From an uncultured Bifidobacterium sp. (GTDB lineage: Bacteria > Actinomycetota > Actinomycetes > Actinomycetales > Bifidobacteriaceae): DNA of 8,770 nt. The stretch covers positions 1-8,770 of the forward strand of contig CALEGL010000083.1 of NCBI GenBank assembly GCA_937876495.1, written 5' to 3'. Both the position numbers and the translations under genes were made by a program. Positions 1 through 5,922 of the stretch are shown piece after piece. Within the stretch, counting starts at the first letter, position 1; each line of letters opens with the position of its first letter. The notes below the pieces were generated by a model, which searched no databases, was not told the origin of the DNA, and saw only the letters and a list, made by a program, of their open reading frames with translations.

Positions 1-172
1 CGGCTGCCGTGCGCGCGCTTCGTGCGTGGGCGGGCGGGGTGTCCGGCGTCAGGCCGTTCTCCGCGCCGGTAGCCCCCGCGGCGCCTTCCGCACCGTCATC
101 GGACCCGTTCACCACGCCATCCGTGCCGTCATCCCTGTCATTCACCATGCCATCATCCCCCTGCACGGTCAT
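1..172 (-). CDS. Unrecognised acidic, Gly/Asp-rich protein, N-terminal part only (runs off left edge)
   Basis: An ATG at 172 opens a minus-strand frame with no stop for 57 codons up to the window edge. The product is not recognised. The visible part is low-complexity: Asp, Gly, Ala and Thr dominate residues 5-50, then it becomes more basic (residues 51-57). It holds an imperfect repeat, GMVNDRDDG at residues 8-16 and GVVNGSDDG at 19-27, period 11 residues. No signal peptide or membrane segment is visible. The ATG lies 4 nt past the dedA stop, so the two are probably co-transcribed and perhaps translationally coupled; no strong Shine-Dalgarno is seen. Most third codon positions are G or C, which supports real coding, but a start further in or a non-coding 3' region cannot be excluded. 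It could be the disordered N-terminus of a larger protein whose domain lies outside the window. Confidence 0.45.
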   Translation of the reverse strand, partial: MTVQGDDGMVNDRDDGTDGVVNGSDDGAEGAAGATGAENGLTPDTPPAHARSARTAA

Positions 173-176
173 GCCG

Positions 177-878
177 TCAGCGTCCATCCGTGCCGTCCTT
201 CCGCCCGCGCGAGGCCCTCAGACGCATCACCCATCGCACGACGAGCAGCACGGCCACGGCCGCCGCCAGAACGATCACCACATCCTCCACGACTCCGAGA
301 ACGCCAAGGATGGAGCACCACTGGTCGCCGAGAAGATACCCGGCCCCCACGAGCAGGGTGTTCCACACCGCCGACCCCGCCAGCGTCCATAGCGAGAAGG
401 TGAGAAGAGGCATGGCGGCGAGACCGGCCGGAATGGAGATCAGCGAGCGGACGACCGGAATCACGCGTCCGATGAGCACCGACCAGCCGCCGTAGCGGGC
501 GAACCAGCGATTGGCCTTCTCCACGTCCCCTCGACCCACGCCCGGCAGGGCGTCCGCCGCCCGATGGATGCGATGCAGGCCGACGGCCCGGGCTATGCCA
601 TACAGCACCCAGGAACCAGCCAGCGACCCCACGGTCGCCCAGACGATGGCGGAGACGAGGCCCATGCGTCCCTGCGCCGCCGTGAACCCCGCCAGCGGAA
701 GCACGACCTCGCTGGGAATCGGCGGGAACACGGATTCGAGCAGGATGGCCAGCGCGACGCCGATCCCTCCCATCGCTCCCATCAGGGAGACGATCCAGCT
801 GGTGAGAGCCCCGATCAGGCCCTCGTCGGCCCCACACAGGGGGATGGCGGCTGCGGCGAGAACATGCATGGTTCCCAT
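177..878 (-). CDS. DedA-family (SNARE-associated/VTT domain) integral membrane protein
   Basis: Predicted polytopic inner-membrane protein of the DedA superfamily, 233 aa, the usual family size. Known DedA proteins act in envelope homeostasis and some as undecaprenyl-phosphate or other lipid flippases; the substrate here is unknown. Visible family marks are the re-entrant motif ESVFPPIPSEVVLPLAGF at residues 49-65 with its conserved E, P and S-E, and the arginine motif GRVIPVVR...IPAG at about 137-152. Hydrophobic stretches lie at about 20-48, 72-97, 158-184 and 190-216. The C-terminus is short, basic, then ends DGTDGR. Start choice: ATG 878 has GGAAAG about 10 nt upstream. ATG 887 is in frame but almost touches that GGAAAG, ATG 869 is another option, and TTG 899 has no Shine-Dalgarno. 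It is divergent from serB and followed 4 nt later by the left-edge ORF. Family call firm; start and substrate uncertain. Confidence 0.9.
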   Translation of the reverse strand: MGTMHVLAAAAIPLCGADEGLIGALTSWIVSLMGAMGGIGVALAILLESVFPPIPSEVVLPLAGFTAAQGRMGLVSAIVWATVGSLAGSWVLYGIARAVGLHRIHRAADALPGVGRGDVEKANRWFARYGGWSVLIGRVIPVVRSLISIPAGLAAMPLLTFSLWTLAGSAVWNTLLVGAGYLLGDQWCSILGVLGVVEDVVIVLAAAVAVLLVVRWVMRLRASRGRKDGTDGR

Positions 879-903
879 TGTCCCCATGCTTTCCGACAAT
901 CGG
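866..903. repeat. Interleaved inverted repeats between divergent dedA and serB starts
   Basis: Two six-base inverted repeats interlock here: GCATGG (866-871) with CCATGC (884-889), and ATTGTC (877-882) with GACAAT (895-900), each with a 12-nt spacer. A third short one, CCGA-CAA-TCGG, spans 893-903. They cover the start codons proposed for dedA and the bases just before the serB start. They could form an operator for the divergent pair or reflect chance in a GC-rich stretch. I could not place convincing -35 and -10 boxes. Confidence 0.3.
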
Positions 904-907
904 TGTC

Positions 908-1678
908 ATGTCCGCTTCCTTCCGTCCGTCCGCGTCCGCATCCTCCGTCCCCGCCTCCGCCGGTCCGACGAACGGCTCCACAGGCGACGGCCATGACGGC
1001 ATCCGCGCCTCCGACCCTGCCGCGAAGGGACGCACCGCGCCCCGCCTCGATCGCCCCGGCCTGCTCGTCATGGACGTGGACTCCACCCTCATCGACGAGG
1101 AGGTCATCGATCAGCTGGGCCTGGCGGCCGGCGTCGGAGAGGGCATCGCGGCCATCACTCGACGCGCGATGGAGGGCGGCATGGACTTCCGTCAGGCCCT
1201 GCGCGAGCGCGTGGCGCTGCTGCGCGGACTTCCCGTCACGGCCTTCGCCGAGGTGAGGGCCTCCGTGCATTTCACCGCCGGCGCATTGGATCTCATCGCG
1301 GAGCTCCACCGCCACGGATGGACGGTGGGAGCGGTCTCCGGCGGGTTCCATGAGGTCGTCGACGACCTGGCGGCCGACGCGCGGCTCGACCACTGGCTGG
1401 CCAATCGTCTCGAGGCCGTCGACGGGCGCCTCACCGGACGCGTGCTCGGCGACATCGTCACGAAGGACGTCAAGCTGGCCGCTCTGCGACGCTGGGCGGA
1501 TGAGGACGGCATCCCCATGGGGCAGACGGTGGCCGTCGGCGACGGGGCGAACGACATCCCCATGATCGGCGCGGCGGGTCTGGGCGTCGCGTTCTGCGCG
1601 AAGAAGGCCGTGCGCGAGGCCGCGCATCACGCCATCGACGAGCGCGACCTCAGGCGTGTCCTCGACTTCCTGGACTGA
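908..1678 (+). CDS. serB: Phosphoserine phosphatase SerB (HAD superfamily)
   Basis: Cytoplasmic enzyme for the last step of serine synthesis, O-phosphoserine to L-serine plus phosphate. The 256-aa product has all HAD motifs: motif I MDVDSTLIDEE at residues 55-65 (nucleophile Asp56, acid/base Asp58, then the Glu-Glu typical of SerB), motif II SGGF at 144-147, Lys near KDVKL (186-190), and motif III GDGANDIPM at 211-219 with Asp212 and Asp216. The cap between motifs I and II is the small helical type. The first 50 residues are Ser/Ala/Pro-rich and disordered-looking; there is no ACT domain, unlike the longer mycobacterial SerB2. ATG 908 is preferred over the in-frame TTG 878, which would overlap the dedA start; neither has a clear ribosome binding site. 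It is the only plus-strand gene and stands alone between divergent dedA and convergent fmt. Confidence 0.93.
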   Translation: MSASFRPSASASSVPASAGPTNGSTGDGHDGIRASDPAAKGRTAPRLDRPGLLVMDVDSTLIDEEVIDQLGLAAGVGEGIAAITRRAMEGGMDFRQALRERVALLRGLPVTAFAEVRASVHFTAGALDLIAELHRHGWTVGAVSGGFHEVVDDLAADARLDHWLANRLEAVDGRLTGRVLGDIVTKDVKLAALRRWADEDGIPMGQTVAVGDGANDIPMIGAAGLGVAFCAKKAVREAAHHAIDERDLRRVLDFLD

Positions 1679-1723
1679 CGCGGAGGCCGCGAAAGACCAC
1701 GAGGCCGCGGAGGGACGTCAGTC
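1673..1723. terminator. Inverted repeat at serB/fmt convergence, possible bidirectional terminator
   Basis: GACTGACG at 1673-1680 is matched by CGTCAGTC at 1716-1723. Both arms contain the stop codon of the flanking gene (serB TGA 1676-1678; fmt TGA, complement of 1718-1720). Inside lies a small perfect hairpin CGCGG-AGG-CCGCG (1679-1691) and a 9-bp direct repeat GAGGCCGCG (1683-1691 and 1701-1709). No T-tract follows on either strand, so classical intrinsic termination is not certain. The position between convergent genes makes a shared terminator the natural reading. Confidence 0.45.
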
Positions 1724-2683
1724 GCAGAAGGCCGTATCGGACAGACGCGCCCCGCGCGCCCAGTCGGCGGCCGGCATGGCCTGACGTCCCTCGGCCTTGA
1801 CCCGCAGCAGCTCAAGGGGAGCGGTGATCGTGCCGACCCACACGTTCCTCTTGCCCACGGCGACTCGGCCGGGGGCAAGAGAGTCGGGGGTCGCCGGGTC
1901 CGACGCCTCGGCAGGGGCCGCCTGAAGCACATGAAGCGTCTCGACGTCTCTGTCCCCCGAACCATGCAGCCGGCACCAAGCGCCGGGGAACGGCGTGCAG
2001 GCGCGGATCTGCCTGTCCACCGCGAACACCGGCACGTCGAAGCGGATATGGGCGTCCTCGACACGGATCTTGTCGGCCTTCTCGAACGCGCCCGCTGGCT
2101 GCGCGACCTCGCGGATGCGACCGTCCGCCATCCCACGCAGCGCGGCGCCCAGCAGGTTCGCCCCGTCGTGGGCCAGACGCCCAAGCAGGTCCCCGGCGTT
2201 CTCATGGGCGCCGATGGTCACGGTGGACTGGGCGAGGATCGGGCCGCTGTCCATCCCGGCGGTGATGCGGAAGACTGTGGCGCCCGTCACGGAGTCCCCC
2301 GCCCAGATGGCGCGCTGGACGGGCGCCGCGCCGCGCCACTGGGGCAGCAGCGAGAAATGGAGGTTGAACCAGCCGCAGGGCAGCGCATCCAGCACATCCT
2401 GCTTGAGGATCCTGCCATAGGCGACGACGGCCGCCGCCTGGGCGCCGGTGGCGGCGAGCTCGGAAAGGAAGGCGGGTTCGGCGGGGTCCGATTCCAGCAC
2501 CGGGATGTCCAGCTCCAGCGCCGCCTTCTTCACGGGGCTCGGCGTCAGTCTCCTGCCGCGTCCGGCGGGCGCATCCGGTCTGGTGAGCACGGCCACGACC
2601 TCGAAGTCCTCGTCATCCGCGGCCAGGGCCTTCAGGGACGGCACCGCCACATCCGGTGTCCCCGCGAAAAGCAGTCTGAGCAT
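1718..2683 (-). CDS. fmt: Methionyl-tRNA formyltransferase
   Basis: Transfers a formyl group from 10-formyltetrahydrofolate to initiator Met-tRNA, making fMet-tRNA for translation start; cytoplasmic. The 321 aa match the usual family length. The N-terminal Rossmann-like catalytic domain starts LRLLFAGTPDVAVPSL. The loop DAPAGRGRRLTPSPVK (residues 37-52) is the formyltransferase-specific tRNA-binding insertion. The catalytic triad is visible as Asn107 and His109 in FNLHFSLLPQWRGAAP and Asp145 in GMDSGPIL. The C-terminal OB-like tRNA-binding domain follows from about residue 210. The start is set by a near-perfect Shine-Dalgarno (AAAGGAGG, complement of 2687-2694) 3-4 nt before ATG 2683. It begins 15 nt after the HAD gene stop, so it is very likely in one transcript with it. 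No def gene is next to it here, unlike many actinobacteria. Confidence 0.97.
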   Translation of the reverse strand: MLRLLFAGTPDVAVPSLKALAADDEDFEVVAVLTRPDAPAGRGRRLTPSPVKKAALELDIPVLESDPAEPAFLSELAATGAQAAAVVAYGRILKQDVLDALPCGWFNLHFSLLPQWRGAAPVQRAIWAGDSVTGATVFRITAGMDSGPILAQSTVTIGAHENAGDLLGRLAHDGANLLGAALRGMADGRIREVAQPAGAFEKADKIRVEDAHIRFDVPVFAVDRQIRACTPFPGAWCRLHGSGDRDVETLHVLQAAPAEASDPATPDSLAPGRVAVGKRNVWVGTITAPLELLRVKAEGRQAMPAADWARGARLSDTAFCD

Positions 2684-2686
2684 GAT

Positions 2687-2694
2687 CCTCCTTT
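2687..2694 (-). promoter_or_regulatory. Strong ribosome binding site of fmt
   Basis: The complement reads AAAGGAGG followed by ATC and the ATG of fmt. It lies wholly in the 15-nt gap after the HAD gene and fixes the fmt start. Confidence 0.85.
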
Positions 2695-2698
2695 GCCC

Positions 2699-3403
2699 CT
2701 AGACGAGAGGGGCGATCGGCACGCCGGCGGTGATAAGCAGCCCGCGCAGACGCCGGGGGTCCGAGAAGCGCACCGCGCGGATCCCCACCCGGTTGGCCCC
2801 CTGGACGTTCATCGCCTTGTCGTCAACGAAAAGCGTCGTGGCGCGGTCGATGCCGAAGCGCCTCAGAGCGAGTTCGAAAATCGCCGCGTCGGGCTTGCGA
2901 AGCCCCACATATCCGGACACCACCACGCCGTCAAGGCGACGCAGCACATCATAGCGCCTCTCTGTGGCCGCATACAGGTCCCTCTGCCAGTTGGACAGCC
3001 CCCATACGCCTATCCCCGCGCGTCTGAGGTCGTCGATGAGCACCCGGGCGCCGGGCACGACGCCGAGCACCGAATCCTCGAAGTTCTCCAGATAGAAGCG
3101 CATCATCGACGCCCACGGCTCACCATGCCCACGGGCCACGAACTCCACGCCGTCCCTGATCGAAGCCCCGGCGTCCATGAGGTCGTTGGCCGCATAGAAG
3201 CCCGAGACGGAATCGTCGAGGAAGCGCCGCGCGGTGTCCTCCGAGTACCGGGATACCAGAACCGCGGCCGGATCCCAGCGCACGAGGACGTTGCCGAAGT
3301 CGAACATCACGTCGGTGATGGGCGCCCCGGCCGAATCCGAGGCCGGACCCTCGGCCATGAGAACGTCATAGTCCATCCTGGGCTCCCCGGGCCATCCGGC
3401 CAT
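2699..3403 (-). CDS. HAD-superfamily phosphatase, subfamily IA, YihX/epoxide-hydrolase-N-like
   Basis: Probable cytoplasmic phosphomonoesterase; substrate unknown. Its 234 aa show the four HAD motifs in order: motif I FDFGNVLV (nucleophile Asp35), motif II LSNW (Ser137), motif III Lys170 in LRKPDAAIF, motif IV FVDDKAMNVQGANRVG (Asp194, Asp195). The residue two after the nucleophile is Gly37, not Asp, as in the FDLGNV proteins such as E. coli YihX, a glucose-1-phosphate phosphatase. The cap at about 45-115 is helical (C1 type). Residues 1-28 are not part of the fold. ATG 3403 is chosen because GGAAGGAG (complement of 3409-3416) sits 5 nt upstream; an earlier in-frame start would run into priA. 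It lies 49 nt after priA and 15 nt before fmt, so an operon role is likely, but context does not reveal the substrate. YihX-like specificity is only a suggestion. Confidence 0.88.
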   Translation of the reverse strand: MAGWPGEPRMDYDVLMAEGPASDSAGAPITDVMFDFGNVLVRWDPAAVLVSRYSEDTARRFLDDSVSGFYAANDLMDAGASIRDGVEFVARGHGEPWASMMRFYLENFEDSVLGVVPGARVLIDDLRRAGIGVWGLSNWQRDLYAATERRYDVLRRLDGVVVSGYVGLRKPDAAIFELALRRFGIDRATTLFVDDKAMNVQGANRVGIRAVRFSDPRRLRGLLITAGVPIAPLV

Positions 3404-3408
3404 CGGTT

Positions 3409-3416
3409 CTCCTTCC
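3409..3416 (-). promoter_or_regulatory. Ribosome binding site deciding the HAD gene start
   Basis: The complement reads GGAAGGAG, then AACCG, then ATG at 3403. In-frame ATGs at 3430 and 3421 upstream lack such a site, so this motif fixes the start. Confidence 0.75.
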
Positions 3417-3426
3417 GTCATGGCGT

Positions 3427-3447
3427 CCATGCCCCGGCATGGGGGCA
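3427..3447 (-). other. Intergenic hairpin between priA and the HAD gene
   Basis: Two alternative pairings overlap: CCATGCC-CC-GGCATGG (3427-3442), a near-palindrome, and TGCCCC-GGCATG-GGGGCA (3430-3447), a 6-bp stem with a 6-nt loop. It lies in the 49-nt gap after the priA stop and before the HAD ribosome binding site. No T-run follows. It may modulate mRNA stability or read-through between the two genes. Confidence 0.4.
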
Positions 3448-3452
3448 CGCCC

Positions 3453-5828
3453 CTATGGTAGGAGATCCTTCGGATCGACCCGGAACCGCAGCTCACCCGG
3501 CTCCCGCGTGGCCACATGCCAGGCCGTCTGGTCCCGCAGACGTCGCACGAGCTCCGCGCGACGGGAATGCGGCGCCCTCACGACGGCGCTGACACGGTCA
3601 CGGGTGGCCTCCAGCTCGCGCTCGTCCAGAGTGCTCGGCGGAGGTATCGGTGTGGGGCCGAGGACGGCGGGCACATCCCCGGCATCCGTCGCCAGCGTCG
3701 ACAGATCGCCGCCGACGGCCCCAATGCGACGCAGCAGACCCTCCACGGCCGACCGGCGGCCCCAGACGCAGGCGGCGACCACAGCGGGAGGGAAGCATGC
3801 CGCGCGTCTGTCCTCCAGCTCCGCGGAGGCGAGGACGGTGCAGTCCCAGGACGTCAGCGAGGCGACGACGACCTCATCCGCCTGCCCGACCACCACGACG
3901 CGCCCGGATCCGTCAGGCGGCGACGCCAGGCCGGCGACGCGCATCCAGGCCGCGAGCACATCCGGCTTCGCATCGAGGCTCTGCGAATACAAGCTCGTCC
4001 AAGCGTCAAGTATCACCGCCGCACGATAGGTCCCGGCACGTCCCTGCGCGTCCGTCACCAGCGGCTCGAATCCGGAAGTGGCCACGACGACCGCGGGAAG
4101 CGCGGGAACCGAAGGGACGAAGCCGCGCGACCCCATCGGAGAGGAGACGACGAAAGGCACCCCCGGGAACATGCGACGCAGCTCCATCGCCGTCCCCGTC
4201 GACCCCACCCGGATGGGGACGATGCGCCGTCCCGAGCAGTGAGGGCAGCTCCAGGCCGTGGCCGTGGCCCCGCACCATCGGCAGCGGGGCACCGACCCCG
4301 AGGATGCGGGGGCGAGCGGACCGGTGCAGAGACGGCAGCGAGCACGGCGATGACAGCGACCACAACCCAGAACCGGGGTCGCGAGGTCCCGCGGCACGGA
4401 GAGCAGCACGGGGCCCTGACGCAAGGCCTGCGACAGCAATCTCGCGACCCGTCGGGGGACGCGGGCGCCGGGAGCCGGATCGCCGGCCTTCTCCAGCCCT
4501 TCCCGCGTCAGCCAGGACACCTGGGGCCGTCTCTCCAGGATGTCCGGGCGGGGCCTCAGAACCGTGGAGGGACCGGACACCCCGTTCTCCTCCCCTCCCT
4601 CGCATTCCCTCTGGCTGACGGCGCTTCTGGCGGCCCCCACGGCCAGGAAGACGCCGGCATGCAGCCGGGCCCGCAGACGCAGCACTCCGCGCGCCTGGGC
4701 GTAGGGCAGCATCCCGTCCGCCTGCTGGTAGGCGTCGTCGTCCATGATGGCGAAAAGACCCTGCCTGCGCACCGGTGCGTACATCACGGCCCTGGTGCCG
4801 ATGACACCGCGGACGAGCCCCAGGGACAGGGCCCGGAAGGCCCGATAGCGGTCCGCCGGAGGCATGGATGCGGAGAGGATGACGACGTCGGCGTCGCGCG
4901 CCTGCGCGCCGGGTCCCATGACCCGCAGCCCCAGCCCGGAGAGCATCCGTGCGAGACGGCCCGTCGTCCTCATGTCGGGCATCACCGCAAGGGCCGAACG
5001 CCCCGCGGACAGGGACAGGGCGACGGCCTGGGAGAGCACGCGTTCGGCCTCGCAGGGTCCGGGTGCGCAGTCAAGGACGAAGGAGGCGAAGCCGCCGGAC
5101 ACCAGCGCGGAGCCGAGAAGCCCCCCATGCCCGTACGACCTGAGGAACCGTGTGGAATCCCGGCTCTGGGTCGCCGGCGCCTGGTCGGTTCCCCGTCCAT
5201 CGTCCGCATGGAGCGGCTCGCTCTCGCCGGAATCCCCCGCCGATGTCGTCGAGGACGGCTTCGGGTCCGTCGCGGGCGCGTCCGCGTCATCACCGGCGCC
5301 ACCATCGGCGCCATCACCGGCGCCGGCGCCGTTCGCGGGGACGGCGAAACGCATGTCACGGTCCACCGATGCGCTTCGAGGTGGAACGGCGAGCCGCAGG
5401 ATGTTCGCCCGCGTGCCGCCGTAGGCGTCGGCGATGGCCGCGACGTCCCTTCTCAGCTCGTCGGGCACGAGACCCGGGGCCAGGACGCGCTCGATCCATC
5501 GCAGGGAGGATTCGGGGGCCGTGCTGGAGGCCGAGCGAGCCCACACCACGCCGTTGACGAGACGACCCGCGAAGCGCACGCGGACGAGGGCGCCGGGAAG
5601 CGCCATGGCGGACATGGTCTCATCGACGAGATAGTCGAAGTCCCGCCCCAGATGAGGCGCCTGAACGTCGAGGACTACGTGGGCGACGGGATCCGTCGCA
5701 GCCGGCTCATGTGCATGCACGCGCCTCCTGCGCCGCCGGGGCGCGAGCCCCGCCAGGGCGGGCTGGTCGGCGACGGGATGGACGGAGCCCGACTCCTTCG
5801 CCGGATGGGCGTCCGAAGCGACCGTCAT
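3453..5828 (-). CDS. priA: Primosomal protein PriA-like, actinobacterial type with degenerate helicase domain
   Basis: PriA loads the replicative helicase at stalled forks; this copy keeps the architecture but not the ATPase. Its 791 aa run as follows. An N-terminal tail has an Arg run (31-36). The 3'-DNA-binding domain spans about 48-165 (DFDYLV, PGALVRVRFAGRLVNG). A Gly/Ala/Asp-rich linker spans about 166-225. The helicase-like region is about 230-470, where no GxGKT Walker A is seen and the DEEH box is replaced by MDDDA (362-366). The zinc-binding region has four Cys pairs: Cys489/492, 498/501, 516/519 and 528/531. The C-terminal domain carries the family motif RRAACFPP (674-681). Loss of the nucleotide-binding motif is known for actinobacterial PriA, so this is a family trait, not decay. 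ATG 5828 has AGGGG 6 nt upstream. cfa lies 94 nt upstream and the HAD gene 49 nt downstream. Confidence 0.93.
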   Translation of the reverse strand: MTVASDAHPAKESGSVHPVADQPALAGLAPRRRRRRVHAHEPAATDPVAHVVLDVQAPHLGRDFDYLVDETMSAMALPGALVRVRFAGRLVNGVVWARSASSTAPESSLRWIERVLAPGLVPDELRRDVAAIADAYGGTRANILRLAVPPRSASVDRDMRFAVPANGAGAGDGADGGAGDDADAPATDPKPSSTTSAGDSGESEPLHADDGRGTDQAPATQSRDSTRFLRSYGHGGLLGSALVSGGFASFVLDCAPGPCEAERVLSQAVALSLSAGRSALAVMPDMRTTGRLARMLSGLGLRVMGPGAQARDADVVILSASMPPADRYRAFRALSLGLVRGVIGTRAVMYAPVRRQGLFAIMDDDAYQQADGMLPYAQARGVLRLRARLHAGVFLAVGAARSAVSQRECEGGEENGVSGPSTVLRPRPDILERRPQVSWLTREGLEKAGDPAPGARVPRRVARLLSQALRQGPVLLSVPRDLATPVLGCGRCHRRARCRLCTGPLAPASSGSVPRCRWCGATATAWSCPHCSGRRIVPIRVGSTGTAMELRRMFPGVPFVVSSPMGSRGFVPSVPALPAVVVATSGFEPLVTDAQGRAGTYRAAVILDAWTSLYSQSLDAKPDVLAAWMRVAGLASPPDGSGRVVVVGQADEVVVASLTSWDCTVLASAELEDRRAACFPPAVVAACVWGRRSAVEGLLRRIGAVGGDLSTLATDAGDVPAVLGPTPIPPPSTLDERELEATRDRVSAVVRAPHSRRAELVRRLRDQTAWHVATREPGELRFRVDPKDLLP

Positions 5829-5841
5829 GCGCGCAGCCCCT

Positions 5842-5869
5842 GACGCGTCGGACGCGTCGGACGACGACG
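5842..5869. repeat. Tandem GACGCGTCG repeat upstream of priA
   Basis: The 94-nt gap between cfa and priA contains GACGCGTCG twice in tandem (5842-5850 and 5851-5859), each holding the 8-bp palindrome GACGCGTC, followed by GACGACGACGT. A 6-bp inverted repeat CGTCCG/CGGACG (5868-5873 and 5896-5901) lies beside it. The tandem palindromes sit just before the priA ribosome binding site. They could bind a dimeric regulator or be simple slippage repeats; no -10 box is obvious. Confidence 0.35.
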
Positions 5870-5922
5870 TCCGTGGATCGCGCTGCGAGGGCCCGCGGAC
5901 GCGGATGGACGGGGACCGGAGG

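Noticed and set aside
9..403. Two short plus-strand frames at the left edge
   Set aside because: They overlap the 3' end of dedA and the left-edge minus-strand ORF; their products are Pro/Ser/Arg/His low-complexity with no recognisable domain.
3404..3517. HAD gene starting at 3517 and overlapping priA
   Set aside because: The upstream residues are not HAD-like and the strong Shine-Dalgarno places the start at 3403.
1931..3592. Plus-strand open frame of 553 codons opposite fmt and the HAD gene
   Set aside because: It spans two well-supported genes on the other strand and has no domain or ribosome binding site of its own.
3516..5843. Plus-strand open frame of 775 codons opposite priA
   Set aside because: It is antisense to a clear PriA, has Arg/Gly/His-heavy low-complexity content with no recognisable domain, and arises from high GC in the opposite strand.
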